A DNA stretch of 35,769 bases from NCBI GenBank assembly GCA_031430875.1, contig JANPCI010000179.1, positions 1 to 35,769 on the forward strand, read 5' to 3'. This document shows, one piece after another, positions 7,637-15,369 of the stretch. Below the pieces are notes generated by a model, which had not been told where the DNA came from, did not search any database, and worked only from the letters and a program-made list of their open reading frames with translations. Both the position numbers and the translations under genes were made by a program. Position 1 is the first letter of the stretch; the number at the start of each line of letters is the position of its first letter. The stretch is from Sva-07 sp031430875 (GTDB taxonomy: Bacteria; Actinomycetota; Acidimicrobiia; Acidimicrobiales; Ilumatobacteraceae).

Positions 7637-8503
7637 TCAGGGGTGGAGGTGGCGGAGGAATTCGCGTAGCGGAGCGCTGAGTTCGGGGTCGCGGAGGCCG
7701 AACTCGATCGAGGCCGTCAGAAAGCCGAGTGGCGTCCCCGTGTCGAGGCGGCTCTCGTCGGCCACGACGGCATGGAACGGCGACCGGGCCGCCTGGGCGC
7801 GCAACGCATCGGTGAGCTGGAGTTCGCCGCCGCTCCCCGGCGTCAACCGATCGATCTCGTCCCACGCATCAGCCGTGAGCACGTAGCGCCCGGTGAGGAT
7901 GAAGTTGCTCGGCGCGTCGTCCGGCGACGGCTTTTCCACGAGGTCGCGGACCGGGATCACGCCGTCGTGGGTCAGCTCCCCCGCCGGGTCAATCACGCCG
8001 TAGGAACTCACCTGCTCACGCGGCACGTTGACGACCGCAACGACGCTGCCCTCCGTGGCGGCACACACCCCGTTCATCTGGGCGAGCACGGCCGAGCTCG
8101 ACATCAACTCGTCGGGAAGCATGACGGCGAACGACTCGTTGCCAACGGCCTCGCGTGCGCACCCCACCGCGTGGCCGAGGCCCTTCGGGTCGTCCTGGTA
8201 CACGATCGTGACACGCCAGTCACGCCCGATCGACCTCAGTCGCTCCGCCGTCTCGAACTTCCCCTTCGCCTCCAGCGCGTCGAGCAGAGCCTCATCGGGG
8301 GCGAAGTAGGCGTCGATCGCCGGCTTCGAGCGGCTGCTGACGACAACGATGTGATCGATGCCCGCGCCGAGCGCCTCGTCGATCACAATCTGGATCGCCG
8401 GCTGGTCGCCGATCGGGAAGAGTTCCTTCGGAACCGACTTTGTCGCCGGAAGAAACCGCGTGCCGAGGCCCGCCGCCGGAATGACTGCACTGCGGACCTG
8501 CAT
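7637..8503 (-). CDS. galU: UTP-glucose-1-phosphate uridylyltransferase
   Basis: GalU makes UDP-glucose from glucose-1-phosphate and UTP, feeding envelope polysaccharides, glycolipids and, with GalT, galactose metabolism. The 288-residue protein starts MQVRSAVIPAAGLGTRFLPA with the nucleotidyltransferase signature (G12-x-G-TR then K22 and PKE 25-27), followed by the VYQDDPKGLGHAVGCAREAV substrate loop, PDELMSS, DLVEKPSP and the C-terminal LQLTDALR. Typical family length. ATG 8503 is favoured over longer frames because it gives the family N-terminus and has TATCGT 7 nt upstream. The common actinobacterial neighbour 5-formyl-THF cyclo-ligase is absent between it and fmdB. Glucose-1-phosphate from the phosphorylase at 20506 is a plausible substrate source. 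Confidence 0.95.
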   Translation of the reverse strand: MQVRSAVIPAAGLGTRFLPATKSVPKELFPIGDQPAIQIVIDEALGAGIDHIVVVSSRSKPAIDAYFAPDEALLDALEAKGKFETAERLRSIGRDWRVTIVYQDDPKGLGHAVGCAREAVGNESFAVMLPDELMSSSAVLAQMNGVCAATEGSVVAVVNVPREQVSSYGVIDPAGELTHDGVIPVRDLVEKPSPDDAPSNFILTGRYVLTADAWDEIDRLTPGSGGELQLTDALRAQAARSPFHAVVADESRLDTGTPLGFLTASIEFGLRDPELSAPLREFLRHLHP

Positions 8504-8510
8504 GCATCGG

Positions 8511-8520
8511 ACGATATCTT
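8511..8520. promoter_or_regulatory. Overlapping divergent -10 elements for galU and fmdB-like gene
   Basis: ACGATATCTT holds TATCGT on minus (8511-8516; 7 nt from the galU ATG) and TATCTT on plus (8515-8520; 10 nt from ATG 8531). Only 27 bp separate the two starts, so the promoters overlap physically and should exclude each other. Confidence 0.45.
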
Positions 8521-8530
8521 TGGGAACTCG

Positions 8531-8935
8531 ATGCCCACGTATGTCTACAAGTTCGTCGACACCGGCGAGACGATCGAGGTCCAGCAGGGCTTCCACGATG
8601 AGAACCTCACCGCGATCGCTCACCCCGACTCAGGCGACGTCCTTCCCGTCAAAAAGGTGTTCACCCCGGTCGGTGTGACCTTCAAAGGCTCCGGCTTCTT
8701 CAAGACCGACAATCGCGGCAAGAAGTCGGCGAGCTCTGCTACGTCGACCTCAACCGAGTCGGGCAGCTCGTCGAGCGCCGATTCATCGACGAAGTCTGAG
8801 GCGGGTTCGAAGTCGGAGGCGGGTTCGAAGTCGGAGACGAGGTCGGAATCGAAGTCCGACACCAAGTCGGAATCGAAGTCCGAGTCGAAGCCGGCCAAGA
8901 AGACCGAGTCGAGCAGCTCAGCCAAGACGACCTGA
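8531..8935 (+). CDS. FmdB-family protein without zinc-ribbon cysteines
   Basis: The first 65 residues follow the FmdB template: MPTYVYKFVDTGETIEVQQG, F-x-D-E-x-LT, then VKKVFTPVGVTFKGSGFFKT and DNRG. Canonical FmdB proteins have two CxxC pairs around this point that bind zinc; here all are absent (FVDTGE and AHPDSGDV replace them) and the protein has no Cys at all. The remaining half is a Ser/Lys/Glu low-complexity tail with repeated KSEAGS and SESKSD units, encoded by short direct DNA repeats (8799-8890). Placement next to galU and upstream of a SAF-domain gene is the usual actinobacterial FmdB position, supporting orthology. Role unknown. 134 residues, ATG 8531. Confidence 0.75.
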   Translation: MPTYVYKFVDTGETIEVQQGFHDENLTAIAHPDSGDVLPVKKVFTPVGVTFKGSGFFKTDNRGKKSASSATSTSTESGSSSSADSSTKSEAGSKSEAGSKSETRSESKSDTKSESKSESKPAKKTESSSSAKTT

Positions 8936-8952
8936 CCGGCTTGTCAGGCGGA

Positions 8953-8999
8953 TAGCCTCCGCTTGACCGACTCCCTCCGATCGTTCCCGATCCGAGGAG
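8953..8999 (+). promoter_or_regulatory. -10 candidate and Shine-Dalgarno of the SAF-domain gene
   Basis: TAGCCT (8953-8958) could start a leader of about 40 nt. GAGGAG (8994-8999) lies 6 nt before ATG 9006, a clear ribosome binding site, unlike most genes in this window. Confidence 0.5.
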
Positions 9000-9005
9000 A
9001 CTCTG

Positions 9006-9578
9006 ATGCACGTCGTGGCCCGAGCCCGACTCGTCCTCGCCCGTCGGCCATGGGTCTACTGGGCAATCGTCGCCGCCCTGGGCACAGCGCTCGCCGTCGG
9101 TGTCAATGGTCAGCTCACAGCGCTCGACGAGGCGCGGCACAACTGGGGGTCGACCCGCAGCGTGCTCGTCGCTGAACGCCCCCTCGAACCCGGTGACCCG
9201 ATCGAGGTCCACGTCGTCGATCTTCCCGTTGCGGCGATCCCACCGGGCGCCTTGGACGACCTTCCCGGCGGCGCCCAGCTCCACCAACGAGTCGGCATCG
9301 GCGAGGTGCTGACCGACCTCGATCTCACTGCGGTTCCCGGGCCGGCAGCGCGGGCGGCGCCAGGCACGGTGGTCGTCGCACTGTCCGACCCGCTCAGCCG
9401 CGGCGTGACCATCGGGCTGAAGGTGCAGGTGGCAACCGATGGCCTGGTGATCGCCGACTCGGCAACTGTGGTCGAGGTGGCCGACGATGTGATCTTCGTG
9501 GCCGTCAACGCCTCCGACGCCCCGATGGTCGCCGTCGCCGCCCAGCAGGGCATCGCCTCGCTGCTCTACCTCCCGTAA
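9006..9578 (+). CDS. Membrane-anchored SAF-domain protein
   Basis: The 190-residue protein has a basic N-terminus, one transmembrane helix (WVYWAIVAALGTALAVGV, about 16-33) and an external SAF-like domain: VLVAERPLEPGDPIEVHVVD, L-P-x-x-x-IPPGAL, and QRVGIGEVLTDLDL (about 52-108). A CpaB/RcpC-like beta region ending in LLYLP follows. SAF domains occur in antifreeze proteins, sialic-acid synthases and Flp-pilus CpaB proteins. This gene lies beside fmdB and galU in many actinobacteria, where its function is unknown. No pilus genes are in this window, so a Flp role is not supported. It ends 4 bp before the convergent PHP gene stop. Confidence 0.75.
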   Translation: MHVVARARLVLARRPWVYWAIVAALGTALAVGVNGQLTALDEARHNWGSTRSVLVAERPLEPGDPIEVHVVDLPVAAIPPGALDDLPGGAQLHQRVGIGEVLTDLDLTAVPGPAARAAPGTVVVALSDPLSRGVTIGLKVQVATDGLVIADSATVVEVADDVIFVAVNASDAPMVAVAAQQGIASLLYLP

Positions 9579-9582
9579 CGAC

Positions 9583-10329
9583 CTACCCGACATCCTCCGC
9601 TGACAGCCTGGGGCTGGAGCTGGCGCTGACGCTGGGAACGATGCGGGCCGACCAGGGACGCGGCTCGTCCCAGTGGTGGCCGACGATCTGGCCGGCGGCG
9701 AGCGAAGCGAGAAACTGCATGGGGCCGTCGAAGTCGGGTATCTCCATGTAGGCCGCGCCGAGCGCATCGGGAACATGGCCGTCGCTGCCTGCGCCACCGA
9801 CGATGCCGAACTCGGCCGCGAACTCGGCCGCCCGCCGATTCAGGCTGGCGAGCGACGTCTTGGCGTTGAACACCTCGACAGCATCGATCAGGTCAGCCTC
9901 GGCCAATTCGTACAGGGCAGACTCGCTCATGTTGCGTCGCATCGGATCGAACGGATGCGGGATGTACACCACCCCACCCTGGTCGCGGATCGCCCTGGCA
10001 GCGTCGATGTGGCCGATCCCCGTCGGGATCCGCTCGGTGAGGAACAGCCCGATGATCTCGCCCGCGGCGGTTCGGAGTTCTTCGCCGACGATCACCCGGC
10101 AATCGAGCTGGTCGGCCAATTCGACCGCGCCGGCAACCGCGTTGTGATCGGTGATGCACACCACGTCGAGACCGCTCGCCGTCACTGCGGCGGCGAACTC
10201 GTCAGGGGTCGTGGTCGAGTCGCCGCTCCACATCGTGTGCGTGTGCAAATCGACACGCACTGTTCCGTCAGCCTGCGTCAGCGCAAGGTGCGGATGTCGA
10301 TCGACCGCCTCGGACGACGGGGCAACCAT
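9583..10329 (-). CDS. PHP-domain metal-dependent phosphoesterase
   Basis: The 248-residue protein is a PHP-family hydrolase: RVDLHTHTMWSGDSTTTPDE (His29, His31 of the HxH metal site and downstream Asp37), VVCITDHNAVAGA (Asp61-His62), EELRT, YIPHPFDPMRR, AVEVFNAK and GAGSDGHVPDALG provide the usual metal ligands. Relatives include histidinol phosphatase, 5'-3' nucleases such as TrpH/YciV, and 3',5'-nucleotide phosphatases; the substrate cannot be told from sequence. It starts 6 bp downstream of the pmbA stop with GAGGAC as ribosome binding site, so it is very likely the last gene of the tldD-pmbA transcript. The final 25 residues (Ser/Arg-rich) are not part of the domain. Confidence 0.85.
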   Translation of the reverse strand: MVAPSSEAVDRHPHLALTQADGTVRVDLHTHTMWSGDSTTTPDEFAAAVTASGLDVVCITDHNAVAGAVELADQLDCRVIVGEELRTAAGEIIGLFLTERIPTGIGHIDAARAIRDQGGVVYIPHPFDPMRRNMSESALYELAEADLIDAVEVFNAKTSLASLNRRAAEFAAEFGIVGGAGSDGHVPDALGAAYMEIPDFDGPMQFLASLAAGQIVGHHWDEPRPWSARIVPSVSASSSPRLSAEDVG

Positions 10330-10335
10330 GCGTCC

Positions 10336-11700
10336 TCAGGAACCCGACATCGTCACGTCGCGGATCACGAGGCTCATGCCGGCCGAGCGCATCGGGAGCC
10401 ACTCGAGGTCGCCTCCGATCTCGACGATGTCGAGCAACATCCGCTGCAGCGTGGACGCAATCGTGATCTCACGGACCGGCGCACCGACAGCGCCATTCGA
10501 GATGAGCAGACCGGCCGCTCCGGTCGAGAAGTCGCCGCTGATCGGATTGACGCCGGAGTGGAGCCCCTGCATCTGCTGAACGAGCAGGCCGTCGTCGATG
10601 TCGGCGATCAACTCCTGTTGGCTGCGCGTGCCGGGGACGAGCGACAGTGCCAGGCAACCCACGCCAGGCGTGCCGGCGAATCCCCCACGAGTGGCGTTGC
10701 CCGTCGAGACAGTCCCCGCACGACGAGCCGAGTACGAGTTGTGGACGAACTGCTGCAGCACACCGTCCTGGATGAGCACGTTGCGACGGCCGGCGAGGCC
10801 CTCCCCGTCGACGTCGGTCGCGGTGTAGGCCTTCGGGTTCGTCGGGTCGTCGACCATCGTGACCGACGACGCTGCCACGGTCTCACCGAGCCGGTCGCGG
10901 AACAACGATCGGCCCTTCACCACGGCCTCGCCGTTGAGCGTCGAGGAGATGACCCCGATGAACTGTGCGGTGACATACGGATCGAGCACCACCGTCAGCC
11001 GGCGACTCGACGGCTGCGTCGCTCCGAGCAGCCGGGTTGCTCGATCCACGGCCTCGCGGGCGGCCCGTTCGAGGTCGAACTCGTCGGGCGAGCGGCCGAC
11101 AGAGAAGCCGAATCCGGTCTGCGTTTCGGCATCATCGCCATCGCCTTCGTCGGCGAGCGTCGACACGGACACGTAGCAACCGTTCTCCCGGCCCGACATC
11201 CGGATGCCGGTGGTCGACGCCACCGCCGACTCGCCGGACGCATCGGCGTAGTTCGAGTCGTCGACGCGTACGCGTGGATCGGCGCCCGACGCCAGCTTCT
11301 CCAGTTCTTTCGCAAGGTCGATCTTGCGGTCCGTCGGGAAGTCGGCCAGGTCGTCGTTCCACAACGGCTGCTCGGTGACCGCAACGCCATCGGGCTCGGC
11401 CAGCGCCGCCCATTCATCGACCGTGCCGAACTGCACGTTGTCACGCGCTTCGGCGAGCACCTCGACGATCGCCGACTCGTCGAGCGTCCCGGCGTAGGCG
11501 AAGCCGGTGCGGCCGTCGCGGATAACCCGGATGCCGATGCCCTCGCTCTGCGCCGACACGAAGTGCTCGACGTCGCCCTGATACACCCGCACCTCGGTCT
11601 CGCCGCCCCGGGCGACGAACGCCTCGATCTGTTCCCCCGAGCCGGCCTGGGCGACCACTCGATCGGCGACCGCCTGCAGCCCGCTCTCGAACCCGCTCAT
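10336..11700 (-). CDS. pmbA: TldE/PmbA metalloprotease subunit
   Basis: The 454-residue protein is the non-catalytic partner of the TldD/TldE protease, a heterodimer that digests unstructured peptides (microcin B17 leader and CcdA in E. coli). Family features include the N-terminal GETEVRVYQGDVEHFVSAQS segment, GIGIRVIRDGRTGFAYAGTL, the central GRENGCYVSV, and the C-terminal FVHNSYSARRAGTVSTGNAT, then GFAGTPGVGCLAL and LLVQQMQGLHSGVNPISGDF. It lacks the HExxxH zinc motif, as TldE should. ATG 11700 follows a GAGGTCAGGG stretch and gives MSGFESGLQAVADRVV as N-terminus. tldD ends 52 bp upstream and the PHP gene follows after 6 bp: one operon. Confidence 0.92.
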   Translation of the reverse strand: MSGFESGLQAVADRVVAQAGSGEQIEAFVARGGETEVRVYQGDVEHFVSAQSEGIGIRVIRDGRTGFAYAGTLDESAIVEVLAEARDNVQFGTVDEWAALAEPDGVAVTEQPLWNDDLADFPTDRKIDLAKELEKLASGADPRVRVDDSNYADASGESAVASTTGIRMSGRENGCYVSVSTLADEGDGDDAETQTGFGFSVGRSPDEFDLERAAREAVDRATRLLGATQPSSRRLTVVLDPYVTAQFIGVISSTLNGEAVVKGRSLFRDRLGETVAASSVTMVDDPTNPKAYTATDVDGEGLAGRRNVLIQDGVLQQFVHNSYSARRAGTVSTGNATRGGFAGTPGVGCLALSLVPGTRSQQELIADIDDGLLVQQMQGLHSGVNPISGDFSTGAAGLLISNGAVGAPVREITIASTLQRMLLDIVEIGGDLEWLPMRSAGMSLVIRDVTMSGS

Positions 11701-11724
11701 CCCTGACCTCGCGACGTAACACGT

Positions 11725-11737
11725 GGTGTCTGACACC
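11725..11737. repeat. 13-bp palindrome GGTGTC-T-GACACC between tldD and pmbA
   Basis: GGTGTCTGACACC is a perfect palindrome with a central unpaired T, in the 52-bp tldD-pmbA gap. It might be an operator, a transcript-processing hairpin or another small dispersed repeat. There is only one copy in this window. Confidence 0.5.
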
Positions 11738-11752
11738 AATTGCTACAGGGGG

Positions 11753-13141
11753 TCATGCGGTGCCGCCGACGGTCATCGACTTGACCCGCAGCGTCGGTTG
11801 GCCATCGCCGACCGGCACGCCCTGGCCATCCTTCCCGCAGGTGCCGGGGCTCCCCATCGAGAAGTCGTTGGCGAGCATGTCGATGTCGGCGAGGACCTTC
11901 GGGCCGTTGCCGATCAGGTTCCCGTCGCGCAGCGGCTCGGTGATCTCGCCGTTCTCGATCAGGTAGGCCTCGGTCATGCCGAAGACGAAGTCGCCCGACG
12001 CTGTGTTCACGCTGCCACCGCCGAGCTTGGCCACGTACACGCCGTTGGGTGTCGAGGCGATGATGTCGTCGGGATCGTCGGGGCCGTCGAGTACGAACGT
12101 GTTGGTCATGCGCACCATCGGCAGGTACTGGTAGCTCTGACGGCGGCCGTTGCCCGACTGGGGGCGACTGTCCTTGCGGGCGCGCAGGTAGTCCCACATG
12201 TAGTCGGTGAGGATGCCATCCTCGATGAGCACGTTGCGTTGGGTGATGTGGCCCTCGTCGTCAAAACCGAGCGTGCCCCACTCCCCCGGCATCGTGCCGT
12301 CGTCGACGAGCGTCACGAGTGGCGAGGCGACCTGCTGGCCGACCTTGCCGGCGTAGACGCTCGCACCTTTTTGGATGTGATCGGCCTCCAGGCCGTGGCC
12401 GCACGCCTCATGGAACAGCACGCCGCCGGTGCCGTGCTTGATCACGACGGGCATCGCTCCCGACGGAGCAGGGCGAGCCCGCAGTTTCGTGATTGCCTGG
12501 CGGGCAGCCTCGCGTGCGAGTTCCTCCACGTCGACGGTGTCGAAGATCTCGAAGCCCACGGTGTGCCCCATCGACTGGTAGCCGGTCTGCATGCCGGCGT
12601 CGCCGTCGGCAATGGCGCTGATGCGCAACAACGTTCGCACGACCTCGTCGTTGGTGAAGACGCCGTCGGTGTTGGCGACGAGGACCGTCTTCCGACTGTC
12701 GCCGTAGCCCGCCGACACCTGCACGATCTCCGGCCCGAACGACCGGGCAGCGTCGTTCATCCGTTCGAGCAACTCCACCTTGGCGGCCTTGGCGACCGAA
12801 TCGGGATCCTGCTCGACGATGTTCGGCCGGTGTGGTGCCGACGCGGTGAGTGCAACGGTACGAACCCCACCCCCACCTCGGCTCGCAGCGGCCGCGGCCG
12901 CACTCGCCGCCGCAACCAAGCCGGGTTCCGACAGATCGGAGGTGTAGGCGAAGCCGGTGGTCTCGCCAGCAACAACCCGGATGCCGGCGCCGCGATCTCG
13001 GCCGCTCGACACCTGTTCGACCTTGCCGTCGTCCAAGCCCGCCGAGGTCGAGCGTTTGTCCTCGGCGTACACCTCGGCAAACTCGGCGCCGGTGCTGACT
13101 GCACCGGCAAGTACCCGTTCCAGAACATCGGAGGCGATCAC
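11753..13141 (-). CDS. tldD: TldD zinc metalloprotease
   Basis: The 462-residue protein is the catalytic half of TldD/TldE. Landmarks: GAEFAEVYAEDKRS (18-31), SGRDRGAGIRVVAGETTGFA (46-65), the zinc-binding HEACGH motif (244-249, His-Glu-x3-His) followed by GLEADHIQKGAS, LVDDGTMPGEWGTLGFDDEG, and the C-terminal NTFVLDG and GGGSVNTASGDFVFG region. TldD cuts peptides that its tunnel-shaped heterodimer admits. No RiPP precursor or toxin-antitoxin pair is evident nearby, so a housekeeping role is likely. GTG 13141 is chosen because TAGGAT (13149-13154) lies 7 nt upstream; ATG 13174 would add 11 residues and read through that hexamer. Divergent from the thioesterase. Confidence 0.92.
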   Translation of the reverse strand: MIASDVLERVLAGAVSTGAEFAEVYAEDKRSTSAGLDDGKVEQVSSGRDRGAGIRVVAGETTGFAYTSDLSEPGLVAAASAAAAAASRGGGGVRTVALTASAPHRPNIVEQDPDSVAKAAKVELLERMNDAARSFGPEIVQVSAGYGDSRKTVLVANTDGVFTNDEVVRTLLRISAIADGDAGMQTGYQSMGHTVGFEIFDTVDVEELAREAARQAITKLRARPAPSGAMPVVIKHGTGGVLFHEACGHGLEADHIQKGASVYAGKVGQQVASPLVTLVDDGTMPGEWGTLGFDDEGHITQRNVLIEDGILTDYMWDYLRARKDSRPQSGNGRRQSYQYLPMVRMTNTFVLDGPDDPDDIIASTPNGVYVAKLGGGSVNTASGDFVFGMTEAYLIENGEITEPLRDGNLIGNGPKVLADIDMLANDFSMGSPGTCGKDGQGVPVGDGQPTLRVKSMTVGGTA

Positions 13142-13148
13142 CCGGCTG

Positions 13149-13216
13149 ATCCTACGGGAGCACCCATCGCCCATCCACGCCGGCTCCGTTGCGCTCGGTG
13201 ATGGTCGCGTTAGCGT
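13149..13216. promoter_or_regulatory. Divergent -10 pair for tldD and the thioesterase
   Basis: TAGGAT on minus (13149-13154) precedes GTG 13141 by 7 nt. TAGCGT on plus (13211-13216) precedes GTG 13224 by 7 nt. Both hexamers argue for GTG starts without leaders. Confidence 0.5.
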
Positions 13217-13223
13217 GGTGTCC

Positions 13224-13607
13224 GTGAATCTTGAAGTAGGAATGCGCGGCGACGCCAAGCTGGTGGTCACCGACGCCGACACTGCGCGCGCTCTCGGCTC
13301 GGGCACCGTCGATGTACTCGGCTCACCCCGCCTCGTCGCCCTCTGCGAGGAAGCGTGTTGCAATGCCCTCGAGAACGCACTCGAGGACGGGGCAACCACC
13401 GTGGGCATGCGGATCCAATTCGATCACCTCCAGCCCACACCCGTCGGGGCCGAGGTGGTCGCCGAAGCTCTGCTCGAAAAAATCGAGGGGCGACGCCTCA
13501 AGTTCACGGTGTCGGCATCCGACCCGGGCGGGCTCGTCGCCGCCGGCAAGATCACGCGTGTACTGGTCGACCTCGACCGCTTCATGACCAAGTGCTGCGA
13601 CGTCTGA
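13224..13607 (+). CDS. Hotdog-fold thioesterase (FlK-like)
   Basis: The 127-residue protein matches small actinobacterial acyl-CoA thioesterases related to fluoroacetyl-CoA thioesterase FlK: VVTDADTARALGSGTVDVLG at the N-terminus, SPRLVALCEEACCNALENAL as the central hot-dog helix (its Glu in the usual catalytic area), TTVGMRIQFDHLQPTPVG with the conserved His, and VDLDRFMTK at the end. It probably hydrolyses a short or unusual acyl-CoA in the cytosol; the substrate is not predictable. GTG 13224 fits the family length and the upstream hexamer; the next Met is six codons later. It is divergent from tldD and converges with the ThDP enzyme, with an inverted repeat in the 107-bp gap. Confidence 0.78.
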   Translation: MNLEVGMRGDAKLVVTDADTARALGSGTVDVLGSPRLVALCEEACCNALENALEDGATTVGMRIQFDHLQPTPVGAEVVAEALLEKIEGRRLKFTVSASDPGGLVAAGKITRVLVDLDRFMTKCCDV

Positions 13608-13632
13608 CCGACCCTCGCCAGGCGTTGACCCA

Positions 13633-13687
13633 CCCGAAATTCGGAGCCAACATCGCGCTACACGCAATGATCGCGCCGAATTTCGGG
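13633..13687. terminator. Long-loop inverted repeat between convergent genes
   Basis: CCCGAAATTCGG (13633-13644) and CCGAATTTCGGG (13676-13687) are perfect 12-bp inverted copies separated by 31 nt. They lie between the thioesterase and ThDP-enzyme stops. Likely a bidirectional transcription-end element; no T-run. Confidence 0.5.
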
Positions 13688-13714
13688 GTTGGGGCGTGTT
13701 TCTGGGTCTGACCG

Positions 13715-15334
13715 TCAGGCGAGGTTGCTGCTTCTCGGGTAGATGTCGGCCGGATCGGTGAGGACGTTCACGAGATACGGCACGCCGCTGGCGAAGGCAC
13801 GATCGAGTGCCGGGCCGATCTCGGCCGGCGAGCTGACCGTCTCGCCGCCTCCGCCGAGCGACCTCACCACCTCGTCGTAACGACAACCCGGCTGGAGGTC
13901 GCATGCCATGTCCCAGCCGTAGATGGCCTGCATCGGGTGCTTCTCGAGGCCCCACATCCCATTGTTGCCGACGATCATCACGACCGGCAGTTCGTGGCGT
14001 ACGAGCGAATCGACGTCCATCAGGCTGAATCCCGCGGCGCCATCGCCGAGCAGGAGCACGACCTGCGACGACGGCCGCACGACACGCGCGGCGATTGCAT
14101 AGCCGAGCCCGTTGCCGAGGCAGCCGTACGGGCCGGTGTCGAGCCAGCCACCGGGCTCGAACACCTCGATGAACTTGCCGGCATATGACGCGAAGTCGCC
14201 GCCGTCGCAGATCACAACAGCGTCGCGCTCGAGTCGTCGACGTAGTTCGCCGTAGATGCGGCTCGGCCTGATCGGGTCGGCGTCGGCCTCCATGAGCGCG
14301 ACCTCGCCGGCCGTCGCATGCGCCTCGGCGTCACGCAGTTCCGCAATCCAGTCGGTGTGGTCGACGCGATCACCCGCGTGGTCGGCAAGCCCGGTGAGCG
14401 TGGCGGTGATGTTGCCGACGACCGTCAGCACGTCGATGTGGGCGGCGCGCTGCGATTCGGCGTCGACGACGTGGGCCACGGTCGCCGAACCGAACCGTCC
14501 GAAACCGATACGGAAATCGAGTGGTGTGCCGAGTACCACGACGAGATCGGCACGCTGTTTGAGCAGCCCCCGAGTGCGCAGGAACGCCAGCTCGTGGTCG
14601 GCAGGGAGCAGGCCGCGACCCATGCCGTTGAAGTAGCACGGCACACCGAGCGCACCGGCCGCAGCCGCGAGTTCGTCCCAGGCCCCGTCCCAGTACACGT
14701 CGGAACCCACGATGAACGCCGGGCGTTGCGCGCCCGCGATCAATGCGGCGAGGGCCCCCACATCGTCGGGATCGGGAGCGACACCGGATTCGGCGCGGAC
14801 GTCGACCGCGGGAACGTCGCCCGACGATGGCCCGAACACGTCGAGTGGAAAGTCGAGGAACGTCGGACCGCGGTGTGGCTCGATCGCCAAGCGGGCGGCC
14901 TCGTGGACCATGGCGCCCGCCTGCTCGGGGTCGGTGACCGTCGCCGCCGACTTCGTGATCGACGCCAGGATCGGAACATGGTCGAGTTCCTGCAACGATC
15001 CAGCGCCCCAGCGGCCCTGCGGCGCCCGCCCGCCGAGCACGACCACGGGAGAACCGTTGAAGCGCGCCGACGTCACCGCCGAGACCCCGTTGGTGATTCC
15101 GGGCCCGGCGGTCAGCGCGGCGAACCCAGGCCGGCGAGTCAGCTTGGCGTACGCCTCGGCAGCGAACGTCGCCGACTGTTCGTGTCGGGTGTCGATCACG
15201 CGCATGCCCTGATTGCGGGCCGCGTCGTAGAGCGGCCAGATGTGGCCCCCGTTCAGGGTGAACATCACCTCGGTGCCGAATGCCGACAGAGCGGCAACCG
15301 CCTGTTCGCCTGCGTGTCCTTCGATCAGTGCCAT
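13715..15334 (-). CDS. Thiamine-diphosphate enzyme, acetolactate-synthase-like
   Basis: The 539-residue protein has all three ThDP-enzyme domains. The PYR domain carries the catalytic Glu in IDTRHEQSATFAAEAYAK (about 48-65) and AALTAGPGITNGVSAV. The central domain has RPAFIVGSDVYWDG and DLVVVLGTPLDFRIGF. The PP domain has the ThDP/Mg motif LLLGDGAAGFSLMDVDSLVR ending in IVGNNGMWGLEKH. The C-terminus YPRSSNLA is shared by actinobacterial proteins annotated as acetolactate synthase. It may be a true acetolactate synthase without a regulatory subunit (no ilvN or ilvC here), or another decarboxylase/carboligase such as benzoylformate- or oxalyl-CoA-type. Start ATG 15334 is supported by TACGGT (15343-15348) 8 nt upstream. 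Confidence 0.82.
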   Translation of the reverse strand: MALIEGHAGEQAVAALSAFGTEVMFTLNGGHIWPLYDAARNQGMRVIDTRHEQSATFAAEAYAKLTRRPGFAALTAGPGITNGVSAVTSARFNGSPVVVLGGRAPQGRWGAGSLQELDHVPILASITKSAATVTDPEQAGAMVHEAARLAIEPHRGPTFLDFPLDVFGPSSGDVPAVDVRAESGVAPDPDDVGALAALIAGAQRPAFIVGSDVYWDGAWDELAAAAGALGVPCYFNGMGRGLLPADHELAFLRTRGLLKQRADLVVVLGTPLDFRIGFGRFGSATVAHVVDAESQRAAHIDVLTVVGNITATLTGLADHAGDRVDHTDWIAELRDAEAHATAGEVALMEADADPIRPSRIYGELRRRLERDAVVICDGGDFASYAGKFIEVFEPGGWLDTGPYGCLGNGLGYAIAARVVRPSSQVVLLLGDGAAGFSLMDVDSLVRHELPVVMIVGNNGMWGLEKHPMQAIYGWDMACDLQPGCRYDEVVRSLGGGGETVSSPAEIGPALDRAFASGVPYLVNVLTDPADIYPRSSNLA

Positions 15335-15342
15335 GCCAACCG

Positions 15343-15363
15343 ACCGTAATCCGCGCCTACAGT
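15343..15363. promoter_or_regulatory. Divergent -10 pair for the ThDP enzyme and the PAP2 protein
   Basis: TACGGT on minus (15343-15348) precedes ATG 15334 by 8 nt. TACAGT on plus (15358-15363) precedes GTG 15370 by 6 nt and ATG 15373 by 9 nt. The two elements are 9 bp apart. Confidence 0.5.
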
Positions 15364-15369
15364 ACCGGG

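Noticed and set aside
9006..9578. Flp-pilus CpaB
   Set aside because: Only a SAF-like domain with one helix is present; no other pilus genes are nearby, and the fmdB/galU neighbourhood is typical of the uncharacterised actinobacterial protein.
9673..11706. 677-codon plus-strand open frame
   Set aside because: It is antisense to the PHP and pmbA genes, rich in Arg/His/Asp text without domain patterns; long antisense frames are expected at this GC content.
11753..13141. RiPP biosynthetic cluster around TldD/TldE
   Set aside because: No precursor peptide, modification enzyme or exporter gene was found beside the pair.
13142..13408. TldD start at 13408 or 13174
   Set aside because: The extension is antisense to the thioesterase (13408) or crosses the TAGGAT hexamer (13174); GTG 13141 matches the family N-terminus.
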